From assembly GCA_020698575.1 (NCBI GenBank), contig CM036242.1:11853624-11917623 (forward strand): DNA of 64,000 bases. Direction: 5' to 3'. Shown here one piece after another: positions 33,079-44,659 of this stretch. The stretch is from Bostrychus sinensis. Taxonomy: Eukaryota > Chordata > Actinopteri > Gobiiformes > Eleotridae. Under the pieces are notes generated by a model. The model saw only the letters and a list, made by a program, of their open reading frames with translations. It did not search any database and was not told the origin of the DNA. How positions within the stretch are numbered: the stretch's first letter is position 1; every line of letters starts with the position of its first letter. The position numbers and the translations under genes were made by a program.

Positions 33079-33700
33079 GTAAGGACAAGGAATAGGAGAC
33101 ATCAGGAGTTTTCCGAATATGCAGGTACCTAGTATTCACTGGTAGTTATGTTCCTCAGTTTTTATGGACCTGGGAGCATAGGTACTGGGGAACATAGGTG
33201 TGCACCTGAAAGGAACAGCCAAAAGAAGAATTTTAATAAGATGTTGCCATTGGCTGGTTAGTCTGGCTGCTTTAAGGACACAAATTTATGTGAAATAAAT
33301 TAACTAAATAAATAAATGTGTCTAAAGAGAAGATTATATTCTGTGTATTCTCCAATAGATTGGGCAACGGGAGCAGTGCGGGGTGTGGTGCTTAAATAGT
33401 GTGGCAGTTAGCATGTGCACATGAGAAATGTGTTCAATTATGTTCAAACAATCAGGCGCTCCTTAACATTTTAGGATCCAGGTGACTATAAAGAGCTTAG
33501 AGGACCAAAAAAATGCATAGTAAAAGCGACCTGTTAAGCTGTATATCTGGTAGCATAAATCAAAAATGAAAATAGGTGAGGCAAACTTGTACTTGATATC
33601 ATGCAAAAAAAAACAAAACAAAAACAAAAAAAGTCTCAATTATCACGATTGTGCACAGTGAGATAAAAATGGAGATTGGGTTTGCGACTTTTAAAAAATA
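33079..33700. other. Unassigned sequence
   Basis: No gene. An A-rich low-complexity run lies at 33606-33632. Confidence 0.4.
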
Positions 33701-33712
33701 ATGACGTTTGTG

Positions 33713-33785
33713 AGAGTCCGGACTCAAACCCACAACGCCGAAGGCAGACTGCAGCTCTACCAACTGAGTTACACTATGGCGCAGA
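33713..33785 (-). repeat. tRNA-derived SINE head / tRNA-like pseudogene
   Basis: Read on the minus strand it runs 'gcgccatagtgtaactcag', 'ttggtagagctgcag', ... 'gtgggtttgagtccgga': good A and B boxes at tRNA-like spacing. The acceptor, anticodon and T stems do not pair properly by eye, so a functional tRNA is unlikely. Confidence 0.5.
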
Positions 33786-34470
33786 ACAATACCTTTTAAA
33801 TGCTTTATACTGGTGTAGTATTATTTCCATGTTCAGTACGTGTAAAAAGTGGATTTGTGCTTGGTATTTTCTTTAACATATGGTGCACAGCCAGTTGTCA
33901 GCCTCACTGTGTTCCTTCTGAGTGCACCGGCGGAGAGGGTTATAAGAACAGAAGTAAACTCTCACCGTTCTATCCCCTTAAACAGCAAGTATTTTGTCAT
34001 TTACAAATGTATATTTAATGTGTAAAAATCATTTCCACTGTTGACATGCTTTATAATGGCTTCCTGTGGTGCTGCTGAGACCTTTTCCATGTAAGCTCAA
34101 AAAACAGTCCTTATCCTGCATGCATTTAAGCTAAACCAGACTTTGTTTATGCTGTAGCCAATGCATTTTAGCACTACTATTTAAAACTATATACTGAAAT
34201 ACTGACATTACAAGATGGTGTTTTGATACTCAAATCAATTTGCATCATGGTAAAAAGAGCCTTCAAGAAATCATCTTTGTGTGTGGTTTGGCTGAAGCCT
34301 AGTGTTGGCATAACGCCTGCCCCGTGTCTCTTCTGAGTAGAGTTGCAACTCATAGTTATTTTAGACTTATCTGATCATTATTTCAGTCATTTTTTATTTT
34401 TGTACTTAAAAGAAGCTTAGAGATATTGTGCTAGGATGCAAAGTAAACCAGTTCCTGTGTGTTTTTGTGC
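33786..34470. other. Unassigned sequence
   Basis: No gene or recognised repeat. Confidence 0.35.
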
Positions 34471-34473
34471 AGA

Positions 34474-34665
34474 TATAGGGTGGCAGTTGCTCAGAGTTGT
34501 TCAAGCAGTAACTGAAAGGTTGGCGGATAGATCCCCGCTACGAGCCTTCCATCTTTGGGCAAAGAACTTTACTTTACCCACCTTGCCGATCACAGTGTGT
34601 TATTGAGATTGTGTGTTTGGTGGAGGTCAGAGAGGCTGTTTGCACAAAATGGCAGTCACCTAATT
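34474..34665 (+). repeat. AFC-like SINE, diverged
   Basis: It has the same motif order as the SINE at 10642-10937: eroded A box 'agagttgttcaagcagtaac', 'tttgggcaaagaactttac', 'cccaccttgccgatcac', 'gtgtttggtggaggtcag', 'tgcacaaaatggcagtcac'. The 3' end abuts a hairpin element. Confidence 0.7.
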
Positions 34666-34674
34666 TATTGACCT

Positions 34675-34962
34675 AATTTAATGTTCATAGGTCTAAAAAC
34701 TTTCAATTTTAATTTTTACTCACAATCATTATTATTTATTTAACTCATTTTACAGCCAACTTACTATCTATTGTTAAGAAAAGTATTATTATTGATAATA
34801 ATAAAAACTTAATATACTAAATTTTACAAAACAATTTTACAATTTTAACAGCAACTTTTTCTGAAAAATAGATAGTAGGTTGGCTGTAAGATGAGTTAAA
34901 AAAAATAATGATTGTGAGTAAAACTTAAAACTGAAAGTTTTTAGACATATGAACGTTAAATT
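34675..34962. repeat. Hairpin (foldback) MITE with ~95-bp arms
   Basis: The left arm 34675-34770 is the inverse of the right arm 34869-34962 with about ten mismatches or small indels. Shared words include 'gtctaaaaactttca', 'ttactcacaatcattatt', 'ttacagccaac' and 'actatcta'. A ~98-bp A+T-rich spacer forms the loop. No clear TSD is identified. It may be a MITE or the product of an inverted duplication. Confidence 0.85.
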
Positions 34963-35415
34963 GAAAAAAAAAAAAAAAATGTTGAAAACATGAGATTTTT
35001 AGTTGGCCCCAAAATGCAAAAATCTTTATGGTTCCTGATGCATTGAGGTTTTGAGTTTTTGTAACATTTTTTTTACAATGTACACCTCAACCCCTGAATA
35101 AAATACTGAAAATGTTAACATATTTCAGTAGTTTAATTCAAAAGGTCAAAAGTCTATATAATATTGAACTACTGAATTAATTTCATTGCTGTTTTTTTTT
35201 TTTTTTACAAAAATATGGCAAAATTAATAGAAAAAGGAAATATATTGCTGAAGAAACACAAAAAAAAAAAAAAAAGCAGTGAGAATGGCATTTCAGATGA
35301 AGCTAGATAAAGATAAATCTTAGTAGCTAGATGAAGAAATTTACAATGCAATATTGAGACTGTTATTAAGTCACTAGTTTCCTGTGTGTGTTTTATATGT
35401 TCTAATATTCATATA
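34963..35415. other. Unassigned A-rich sequence
   Basis: Several A or T homopolymers (34964-34979, 35192-35206, 35260-35275). No gene. Confidence 0.4.
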
Positions 35416-35580
35416 CATTCATTCATTCATTCATTTTCTACCGCTTATTCCCGTTAGGGGTCGCGGGTGACTGGAGCCTATCCCAGTAACTTCGGGCCGT
35501 AGGCGGGGTACATCCTGGACAGGGGCCAGCTTGTCGCAGGGCTGACACAGAGACGAACACAGACAGACAATCATTGCAAC
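35416..35580 (-). repeat. L2/SINE 3'-tail repeat
   Basis: It starts with ATTC repeats (35418-35436) and continues 'ctaccgcttattcccgttag', 'gactggagcctatcccagta', 'gggccgtaggcggggtac', 'ctggacaggggccagctt', 'gcagggctgacacagag'. It is the reverse orientation of 14757-14856 and one of the better preserved copies. Confidence 0.85.
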
Positions 35581-36264
35581 CATTGCACTGATATTTTTTA
35601 GACCATAGAACTTGTTCGGACTTTTGTATAATGCACAAAGCTTAAATTGAATGATCATTTTACAGTGTTTTGGCTTCATGACTTTATTTCAATAATACTC
35701 AATAGAGTGACTTTGAATATGCAGTAGGATTTTTTTAAGTGTCACCTTTCATTAGATTCCTCATTGATATCTGAATTGTAATATATGTCCAGTCTACATT
35801 TTGGGATTTCAAATGAAGATAAATATATTTTATAGATATTGTTTTCAAATTTTAAAAGGGAACTGTCAATACCTTATACTCTTGGCCTATTGTATGTTTC
35901 ATTCCTTCCACCTGCAGCTCTGTGCAGCCTTCTTTTGTACTCCAAAGAGTTGAAGAACAGCTTTAATTTGAATGTGGGTAAGCCTTTTTTAGGCAGTTTA
36001 GGCAAATTTACCCACAATGTTAAGGAGTCAACGGCTCAGAAATAACTGATTGTCACTACACTCTCCGAACTTAAAAAAAACAAAACAAAAAAAAAACACA
36101 CAAATCTGTTTTGTGTCTCTTGTATGGGTAGCATTCCCAAAAGAACACTGAAAATCAACTTCCAAGACTTCCAAACCACAAGTACATAGTGTTGACTAGA
36201 AACATCATTGCAGTGTTGTTGCTTACTTAAACTAATCACAGACTGTTGTGGTATTGAGACATGT
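35581..36264. other. Unassigned sequence
   Basis: No supported gene. The 68-codon frame 35839-36045 has no domain. An A-rich tract lies at 36074-36100. Confidence 0.35.
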
Positions 36265-36640
36265 TATGTCTGCTCGGGTCATGTCCCTTTTGTGAGACAT
36301 TCTATTTGAGGCTTACTCTGGGGAGCACAAACACAAGTGGAAGCCTCTTGGCAGCACTTTGCACCCCGCGAATCTCAAACTCATAATGGCAGAAAGCTTA
36401 TGTGACATTGCAGTTTGAAGGGCAATCGTGGCCCAGGGCAGTGTAGAGCTCCCAACCTGCGTAATGTGCAATTCATTTCAGACATCAGCCCGAGGTGACA
36501 GCAAATCACATTATGTGATATTTTAAGATTCACGTCTCCAAATTCTGTCCACTTTCTAAGACTAATTTTAAGAGACAGACTCACATTTAGCTTGCATGCA
36601 CGTTTCCTACCAAAATGGTAATTCAAAGGTTCCATACCAG
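36265..36640. other. Candidate conserved non-coding block
   Basis: Balanced-composition, non-repeated sequence, with no transposon ends. It includes 'acatcagcccgaggtgacag' and 'aatcacattatgtgat', a palindromic word. The minus-strand 84-codon frame here lacks a domain. Regulatory role inferred only from composition. Confidence 0.25.
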
Positions 36641-36879
36641 CCTAACTTTTCATACTTTTTAAACAAAATCCAATTTTCATCTTTTCTTGGATTTGAGAAA
36701 AGCATTTAATCATCTAATAGCATACTGTAATATGAATTATCTATGAAAAAATACCTTAATATCAACACAAACAATAACTACACTAAACTAAACAGACCCA
36801 GGATATCCCCTGTCATTAGACCCTCCTTCCTGGTAAGGAAAAACTCCTAAAAAAAACCCAGTTGCGGGGAAAAAAAGAA
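36641..36879. other. Unassigned sequence
   Basis: No recognised feature. Confidence 0.4.
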
Positions 36880-37145
36880 TATTTGATATTTGAAATAAGA
36901 TTTGTAGTAAAATGGCATCATACAACAAATTTTGATTTATTTTTTCTGTTCAAAGGAGAATAACAGAACTGTGCTCTCCTGGTCTCCTCACCTGTTTCTT
37001 TAAACCACCAGTAATGTATTCATTGAAAACGCTTTCTTTTAGTCAGATCATAGTTCTAAAGGTTGTAAAATGTGCAGTGCTGTTCTGGAGGTGACCAGGA
37101 TTGATTTAAAAAAGATACAAAAACATTTAACCTAAACCCTTTAAA
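36880..37145 (+). repeat. Family A repeat, 3' portion
   Basis: It shares 'ttgtagtaaaatggcatcat' with the reverse of 55500-55520 and 'cacctgtttcttta' plus 'gtgctgttctggaggtgacc' with copy 1 (16325-16400). The 5' half is absent. Confidence 0.65.
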
Positions 37146-38004
37146 GTAAGGTTGAGTAAATATACTGTATGTGTTAATATATTAACAGAACAACATGTTT
37201 TACTTCTGTGTCAAGTGTAATAGTCACCAGTTAAATGTAAAAGGCCCAGTGAAACCTTTCAATCTGTCCTCTCTCCGCGTGTCTGCTTGCATTCACATCT
37301 TGTGTTTTCATGCACCCACCTGAGTCAGCATTAGATTATTTGTTACTTACCTGCCTGCTTCATATGCATGTCTACAGTCGCTGCTGCTTTGGCTGATAGA
37401 GGATGTCTCTCAGTGCAGGACAGAATATGAATGAGCATGCCAGATACTGAAATAATCCAGATATACAGTATGTGACCTGCCACCTCCTAATGCATTCTTC
37501 AATTCAGTCTGATCCGTTTGAATTTTTGTACCAGGACGAAACATGGCTTTGTTTTTTGTTTTTGTTTGTTTAGTTTTTTTTCTTGTTATGTAACTGTTAA
37601 TTAGTACCTCTGGTCTCAAATCAAGCAAGCCAATCAATGCAATGTTTATTCAGATCGCTCACATGGCGTGTTTTCAGCAAGCTAAGGTGTTAGGGGTTAG
37701 AAAAAGTACTCAAGAAAAAGACATTTTGAACTTTCTCTAACCTCTAACTTTATGAACACTGTGTCTTCTGCAGACATTCTCTAAACATAACCAAAACTGC
37801 TGAGCCTTGTGTCTAAAGAGGTGGCTTTTATGCTGGTTTACCCCATGTTAAAAAGGTGCAGTGCTGGCACAAAGAGGTCCCATCTTTATCTCACAATGAG
37901 AAGTAGAAACTGAGGTGGCACAAACATATGACAGGCTAAGCTTTTTTAAAAGAACTGTATTGTGCTTTTTTTTTTGGACATCTTTGGATTAGTGTTTCAT
38001 GTTC
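37146..38004. other. Unassigned sequence
   Basis: No supported gene. It is T-rich near 37549-37583 and 37966-37976. Confidence 0.35.
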
Positions 38005-38345
38005 AGGCAGCAGTGGCTTAATGGTTTGCACTTTTGCCTCACAGCAAGAAGGTCCCAGGTTCAATTCTTGGACTGTGTGGGGCCTTTCTGTGTGGAGTTT
38101 GCATGTTCTCCCCGTGTCTGGGTGGGTTTCCTCCGGGTTCTCTCATCAACCTCAAAACATGAACAATAAGTTAAAACCTCCAGCTAGATACTCCTGACCA
38201 GGCTTTTGGCTCAAGAGAGAAGGGACCCCGGGCGCTACATCACGGCAGCCCACTGCTCCTGACAGGTTGCCCCAGTGGCATTGAGGGATGGGACAAATGC
38301 AGAGAACGAATTTCCCTACGGGGATCAATAAAGTCTACCTTACCT
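38005..38345 (+). mobile_element. tRNA-derived SINE with 'caataaagtctacctta' tail
   Basis: The head has an A-box-like 'gtggcttaatggtttgca' and B-box-like 'ggttcaattc' (about 38058). The body carries 'tgtgtggagtttgcatgttc', 'gtctgggtgggtttcctcc', 'gagaagggaccccgggcgc' and 'cactgctcctgacagg'. The tail is 'acggggatcaataaagtcta'. It is one of the better preserved SINEs here. A clear TSD was not identified. Confidence 0.75.
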
Positions 38346-38374
38346 TATGTTTTCCAAGTTAGAATAATGTATGT

Positions 38375-38744
38375 AGGCCTATGAAATACATCTTCTTTAA
38401 CAGGGAACGCTTGGATTAGGTTTCTGCTGGCTACTGGCAACAATGGGGACTGAACAGAAGCAGATAATGGCTTTTTAGCACAGCTATTAGCAACATGAGG
38501 CTAACTGATAGCTAAATTAGCTTACTGCTTTCTAGTGACAGCAGTTTAAGTGCTGAAATGATCAGAATGAGTCTGGAGACAGCATATGAGAGTTAGAAAT
38601 GCAACCACGTGGAGATGTGAAACAGAGCATTTCTAGATTGTTAGAAGAGACAGCACACAGGATTACCCAAACAATGTGAATGAAACAAAATACTACTCCA
38701 GGTATGTATTTGAGGTAGCAACAACATCATAACACGGTTAAAAG

Positions 38745-38746
<2 letters not shown>
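38375..38746. repeat. Unnamed interspersed repeat, with a family A end
   Basis: The region 38469-38540 resembles 61871-61940 ('agctattagcaacatgaggctaa' versus 'ggctattagcgacatgaagctaa', partial landmarks). The right edge, 'ctactccaggtatg...catcataac', is the reverse of family A's 'cctcatcaaaaacatacctg' region. A poly-A follows. Confidence 0.45.

Positions 38747-38781
<35 letters not shown>
38747..38781. repeat. Poly-A, 35 nt
   Basis: Uninterrupted A run directly after an interspersed repeat. It may be a retroposon tail or homopolymer expansion. Confidence 0.9.
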
Positions 38782-38783
<2 letters not shown>

Positions 38784-40074
38784 TAGCAATAGAGAACCTT
38801 TTAACATAAATGGGACAGTTCAATGTAGGGCTGCAGATGATATGTCAAAAAAAATAAATAAATAAACTGTTTCGAAGTCCATGTGATGGTTAAATGAGTT
38901 GTTGTGGGGTAAATGAAGCTCCCTTCATCACCCCCTGGTGTCTCTGGGCTGAAACTGACACTTGCAATAGTGAGTGCTGTCAACCCGGAGTCACAGAAGT
39001 CTCGGATCTCGCAGCACATCCCGGTTAGCAAAACAAGCTAGTGGTGGCTTTATTTCTCGATTTTTGTCATTCCAGAGCAGCCAAATGGAAGAAGAAAAAA
39101 AAATTGTGCAGATACACAGAGGGGAAAACTTGTGAGTATTTATGATAGTGCTCTACTCTGAATTGTAGGGGGAGCTTTATTGAGGAAAATAAGGCAAAAA
39201 GAGTGAAGAAACAAGCAGAGTTGTTGTTGGCATAAAGTTATTTAAATGTAGGTTTATTATTTTTACATGAGATTATTGCATAGTTATATTTTTATTGTAA
39301 ATGTCAGCTCAAAACAACAGTGAAGCAGCAACAGTGTGCATAATTCTCACAGTGACATAAGTGTTTGCCCTCTCTGCTTTTAAAGGCCAGCTCTATTATT
39401 TATAAACGAAGGCTTGTTAAAAGAAGATAAAAGCTTTAAAGCATATGGCTAATTAGCATACATAAACAAAGTACATAAGTTATTGCACTGCACATCACAC
39501 TACGCTGCTCGTTTTGGCCAAACTGCTGCCACATCTAAACGAGGACATTACAGAGGTAAAAGGATTCCTTTCTCTGTGTTTATTAGTGTTTTTAACATTT
39601 GCAGAGTCTCCACAGTCTGTATTTAAGCTGCTCTAGGCGCTAGCAGCAGCATTAGCCACAGCATGGGAAACAGTGTGATGCTTGGAGGACGCTACTTTCC
39701 ACTAAATACTAAATTTTACAATTAAAATTAAAAACACAAATTAATCAAATTAAATATACCTGTACCTATTTAGTAATGTAGTAGTAATTTACATGAGATT
39801 TAGGCTTCAGTGTTGTTTGCAATGCCAGCTTTGGCTTACAGACTGAAGAGGGTGGGGCAAGCACGGAAAGAGAGGGCCTTAAAGGGACATGCACCTAATT
39901 CAAGCTTCTCAGCAAAGGGGAAAGCAATAGCTCCCTAAAAGAAGACATTTACAATAATATCAATCCTTCAGTTATAAAATGTGAAATACTAATCTAGAGG
40001 CATTCAAAAATGATTTCAAAAGACTGAAGAAAGCTTAATATAGGACAAATGTGGTCCCCAGCCCAATATTTTGG
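38782..40074. other. Unassigned sequence, partly repeat-like
   Basis: No gene is supported. At 39160-39180 'gaattgtagggggagcttta' looks like the reverse of the opening of family B. The rest is A+T-rich with no recognised ends. Confidence 0.35.
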
Positions 40075-40113
40075 TGGTACTTTGTGTGAAAAGTTTGAGA
40101 ATCACTGTCCTGA
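40075..40113. repeat. hAT terminal fragment
   Basis: The stretch reads in reverse CAGTGATTCTCAAACTTTTC, a hAT terminus of the common Charlie style. No matching left end was found in the preceding 2 kb, so this is a truncated remnant or its partner is unrecognisable. Confidence 0.45.
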
Positions 40114-40169
40114 ATGAAACCACAAAAAGAGGGCTTATCACCGAGATCAATCTAGAGTTCTACAACACT

Positions 40170-40565
40170 AGCATCACCTGAGAAAATTGTGTTTCTTTTT
40201 AAACAGTGCCCCAGTGTGCAGCGTAAAGGGACAGAATGGCTCACCATGTTGTCGCCACAGTGGCTGAGTATAATTGGGCCACAAAGCGGACAGAGAAGGG
40301 AAATTGGTGCAAGAATTTCCCACCAATTTTACTGAAAGCTGCATTAGGGAGCTAAAATTAACTGTGCGACTGTCAGGATGCCCGCTCGAGTTCTGCATGG
40401 GTTTTATTTCTCTCCCCCAATTGGCCTTGTGTTATAAAAATGAATGTGATTTTGTGTGTAATATTTTCCAAATGAACTTTTCCAATCAGCACATAATAAC
40501 ATCGCCAAAAAATTTCTGAACTCCAACTTTCTATTGGCCGCAACCTTGCACACCCTAAATTGCGT
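40170..40565. other. Candidate conserved non-coding block
   Basis: Non-repetitive sequence with balanced composition and motifs such as CCAAT ('cttttccaatcagcac', 'tctattggccgc') and homeodomain-like cores. Open frames on both strands (40174-40398, 40274-40519) conflict and lack domains. Conservation not testable here. Confidence 0.28.
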
Positions 40566-41093
40566 TATGTGCTTAATGAAGTGATGGAGGAACTACTGCA
40601 AACATATGCTGTCTGTATTATGTTAAGTTGAGTGGGCTAATGCTTTTAATGTAATCTTGTATAGAATTTACTGGAGAATGTAGGTGTAACAGACCTGACC
40701 TGAACGCTTGATATTACCATTCTATTCACTCAATTAGACATGGAACTGCAGCGGATTCCTAGATAATACAAGTCTATCTCTGTCCAATTTAACAATATAT
40801 TCTGTAGGCTACATACATTCAAATATATTAATCCTCTCACAGTGGAAATCCCTCTTATCCCACACCTCTAGGGCTGTGAGGTTAGGATTGACCCGTCAGA
40901 GTAATTTGGTGATGAATGTATCTGTGCACACACACACACACACTGCCACCTGCCTCGGTTTCACTGTTGTCAGCTTTTGTTAAGGTGCGGGGCGTTCTGA
41001 GGTGGGATGCCCTCAGCCAGGAACAGCTTGTAAAGAAGCCAGTGAAGTGGAAGACCAAAACAGTAAGGTTTGCAACATATTGGGTGCAGTGTC
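40566..41093. other. Unassigned sequence
   Basis: A short CA run lies at 40927-40944. The open frames at 40916-41194 run through a poly-A and are not credible genes. Confidence 0.35.
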
Positions 41094-41119
41094 AAAAAAA
41101 AAAAAAAAAAAAAAAAAAA
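41094..41119. repeat. Poly-A, 26 nt
   Basis: Uninterrupted A run immediately left of an L2/SINE-tail repeat. Confidence 0.9.
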
Positions 41120-41277
41120 TCTTCTGCTTATTCAAGTTTGGGGTCACGGGTTCTGGAGCTTATCCCAGTAACTTTGGGCCTTAGACGGCGTTGACACAGC
41201 GACATACACAGACAGACAAATATTCACTCTCACATTCATCCACTAGGGTTGATTTAGAGTCACCAAATCACCTAACA
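41120..41277 (-). repeat. L2/SINE-tail repeat, left half, split by nested hATs
   Basis: Contains 'tctggagcttatcccagtaa', 'ctttgggccttagacggc', 'gttgacacagcgacatac', 'cattcactctcacattcat'-like words and 'gatttagagtcaccaaatc'. It resumes at 41931-42065 after a hAT insertion. Confidence 0.75.
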
Positions 41278-41930
41278 CAGACATGTCCAAAGTGCAGCCC
41301 CTGGGCCATTTGTGGCACGGGTTAAGAGTTCATATGGCCAGGGGCGTCGAACTGGGGGGGTAAAGGGTACTGTTTACCCAGGGCCCACTGCAGGAAGGGG
41401 CCCTCAAAAAGACTGGAATATGTTTAAGAGATATTGATCAAGTGAGTATAAGGACCCACCAAGATGGTAAATACAAAGGGCCCAGAATTTCATGCTACAT
41501 CCCTGCATATGGCCATCAGCTTTTATAACAAAATGTATTACTAATGGCCCACCAGCATTTTCATACAGGGTTTCCTTAGCTTTATCTGTATTTTTCATCT
41601 ACTACTCTCTGCCTTATATCTTCTAATACGTAGGTCAGAAAATAACTGCAGTTGTAGCTCTAGATTGCATAACTAATTGTATAAAAGGTCAGAGCTTCTA
41701 TGTTTTGAACTATTCAATAAAAGCAGGCTGAGCTAAAAATGTGTTGTTTTTTTTTTAATTTTCAAACATGTTATTTTGTTGGAAATGGTTTTAGATTTTG
41801 TTGTCAAAGAAAAAAGAAGAAAAAAAATATTTATCCAGCTTTTGAAAAGAAAATACAGAGTGCATTTACTTCTTAGAAGAAATCATCAAGGACTGTCTGG
41901 TCCTCTTTGACAAAAGTTTGGACACCCCTG
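41278..41930. mobile_element. Non-autonomous hAT element inserted in an L2-tail repeat
   Basis: The left end is CAGACATGTCCAAAGTGCAG and the right end reads in reverse CAGGGGTGTCCAAACTTTTG. The TSD is acctaaca (41270-41277) and acttaaca (41931-41938), 7 of 8 identical, with the host repeat continuing across it. No transposase frame. It contains a still younger MITE at 41339-41505. Confidence 0.85.
41339..41505. mobile_element. 167-bp hAT-like MITE, innermost of a three-level nest
   Basis: It is flanked by an exact 8-bp duplication, catatggc (41331-41338 and 41506-41513). The left end is CAGGGGCGTCGAACTGG and the right end reads in reverse CAGGGATGTAGCATGAAA. Only the first few bases match as a TIR. 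The body ('gggcccactgcaggaagggg', 'aagagatattgatcaagtg') is shared with 52022-52147, showing a family. Confidence 0.9.
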
Positions 41931-42065
41931 ACTTAACACATGCATGCACCTTAACATGGGGAGGACATGCACACTCCAGCATTAGAGTTTGTGTGTTGGT
42001 CACCCCAAGGATCGAACCCACGATCTCCTTGCTGAGAAGTGAGAGCACAAACTGTTCTGTAAACA
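41931..42065 (-). repeat. L2/SINE-tail repeat, right half
   Basis: Continuation of 41120-41277: 'ttaacacatgcatgcacc', 'tggggaggacatgcacactc', 'ggatcgaacccacgatctcc', 'ttgctgagaagtgagagc'. The tRNA-like B box is in 'ggatcgaaccc' (reverse sense). Confidence 0.75.
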
Positions 42066-44623
42066 CTAGTTTCATCTACTCGGTTTCCTCTACACATAAT
42101 GGAAACCAAACCAGAAACTACACAGAAAACAATCAGAGTAAATTTTATTTGTAAATAATTATCAGTAATGCTCAGCCAGAGAGTATAAGGGTGTAGTCAG
42201 AGCAGGAAAGTCAGTGGTCAGCTTGCTTTAGTCCGGACCAATTACTTCATTTTGTTTCATTTGGTTCTTATCACTTTCTCATTGGAGTTCTTGCAAGTAG
42301 TCTATAACTTGTAAACAAAACCACATGTGTGATGATCATTGCACCCATTGGACAGAAATGATGGGGGCGGGGCAACGCAAACGCAGTTGTTGAGGAAAAC
42401 AATCATGGTGGTCTTTCATGCTGCACCGCTCAATCCTCCACTCCGTTATCTTCTTGCTAAACACGGTAAATACTGCAGTATTTTTGTGTGTTTTCTTTCG
42501 CAGCTGCATTTGTCGGTGGCTCATTACTGTCAGTGAGAGTCGTTCACTGATATTTAATTCCCAGGCTGCAGTAGCTTGTTATCTCCAAAAAAGGTTGATG
42601 TTGTTTGGATTTGGACGGGATCGAGGCCTGTTCATATACAGACTAATGATGGGCGAGGCCACACTTAGATAGAATACTGAATACTTTTTTGGGAAATTTT
42701 ATTCTTATTGATACTAATACGAATCATTTCCTATGAGTACATTTAACAAGATTAATGTCCACATCGTAAAATAAATAACTTTTATGTGCACAGTAGAGAA
42801 AGAGGACAAAAAAAAAAAAAAAAAAAGAACTACCTCACAACACTTTCTGTCACATGACATGGTGGGACCAGTCCAATATGCTGCTGGGTTACTTGTATTA
42901 TTTAGTACTGATACTTTATTCAAGTAATCTATTCCCAAATGAGTAGCAGAATCTGTTACTAAGCGCACCAAGACCACTTCTTCAGATGGGTCCTAAGTGA
43001 TTTATTCATATGCACAGATGATAAGGTCACCCATAATTGTGTTATTTTGGTCAAAACTATCAAGCTAATGTATAAGTAAAACTAATCTACCCATTCAGCA
43101 CAACAGCTAGCACAAAGAAGCATTTTTCCTCTGGGTGTGTGTAAATTGTCACAAAATCTGCTTGGTTTTTCATTATAGCAAGCGCAAGCTCAATACAATT
43201 GTTAAAAAATATCTATTTACCTATTCATCTACTCTGTATTTACTGGCTACACTAATCTGTTTTCCACTTATCAATCAGATACTGAAAAATTAGAAATTCT
43301 GAAATTACCTGTGTTTGTTTGAAAGATAAAATGGAAAAACGTCTTGCGATGCTCTTCAGGACACCGGACAATATTTGCAGTATATACTTAGCCTACTATA
43401 CATACTGAGCAGAATAGATCTATATTGTTCACCTTAGATGCTTTATCAGAAACAATATTTTGCTTACAAAACCCCAACCTGGATTAAGAGATTAAAACTC
43501 AATCCATTTGTATTCTGCAGCATTTCCATGCATAACACTTTCATTTGTACCGAATATTGAAATCTCACACTAGACAGATTTTTACAGCGAGTACAGGCAA
43601 AAAGATACAGTGACAAGTTTTAGTCAAAGAAATATAATTAAATGACAGAATGCGCTCATGCACAAAATGAAGTGTGGGGATTCAACTTAAATGTCAGGGG
43701 GACGAGCTGCACACAAACCCACACCATGTTATTCTTCTCTGTTACACTAAAGATTACAGTGTGCCAGGGGTGGAAGTGGCCTGATGTGCAAAGATACTGT
43801 GTGCTGTTGGTTTATAGGGACTTGGGGAAAGCTGGCATGTGCACTCTGACCTATTTAAGCCCAGGGAGAGCTGGTGATCCTCCGGATAAAGTGCTCTCAC
43901 TGGGGACAGCTTAGCATTGACCTACACTGGTCGTAAAAAAACATGTTATTAATGTTGATATAGGTGAAGCAGACCTGGACTTGCTGGGTGTACTCAGTGC
44001 TAGCATCACAGAGTTCAGGGTTTTAAACAGAATCTCACCTATCATTGGCATTTTAGTGTATACTGCTGTTAAAATTCCATATTTTGTGGTGAAAAACATA
44101 TGAGTTCTGCAGTTCCCAACAGACCATTATGAGTATGTAGTATTGTTTCTTCCAAGTTACTATACCTTTGCCGATTCCCACGTCCTTGTCGCCTCCCCCT
44201 GCACACTTGTCCCAGTCCTCTAGTATTGTTGTGTGGAGGACAACAATGGAGCTCAACGGTGACCGCTCACGACTGGTTCCTGGTTCCCATGCAGTTTCCC
44301 CATAGAACTGTAATGGAAAAATCAGCATACTAAGAGTTTAAAGAGCCGAGTGAGGATAATCAGCTATTCTGTAATGCATTTCATTCTATCTGAAACTTGA
44401 ACAAGGATAAATAAATGTGTAAAAAACAAAACAGCAAAATACTGAGATTTTTTTTTCGGTTCATTCATCATTAGTGATGTGTTAACTCTCATTTCAGGTA
44501 AAAATATTTTGTTTGTAAATTATTATTTTGATATATCTGCATATAATTTGCATATTTAGACAGCTGGGATTTTAGGCTTTCTTTAATAAAGATTGCATGC
44601 TTATTGTCAAGAGCAATCCACAA

Positions 44624-44659
<36 letters not shown>

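Noticed and set aside
33713..33785. Functional tRNA gene
   Set aside because: A and B boxes are good but the stems do not pair and related SINE heads exist. Treated as a tRNA-derived repeat.
40916..41194. Plus-strand 92-codon frame
   Set aside because: Crosses a CA run and a 26-nt poly-A, so an artefact.
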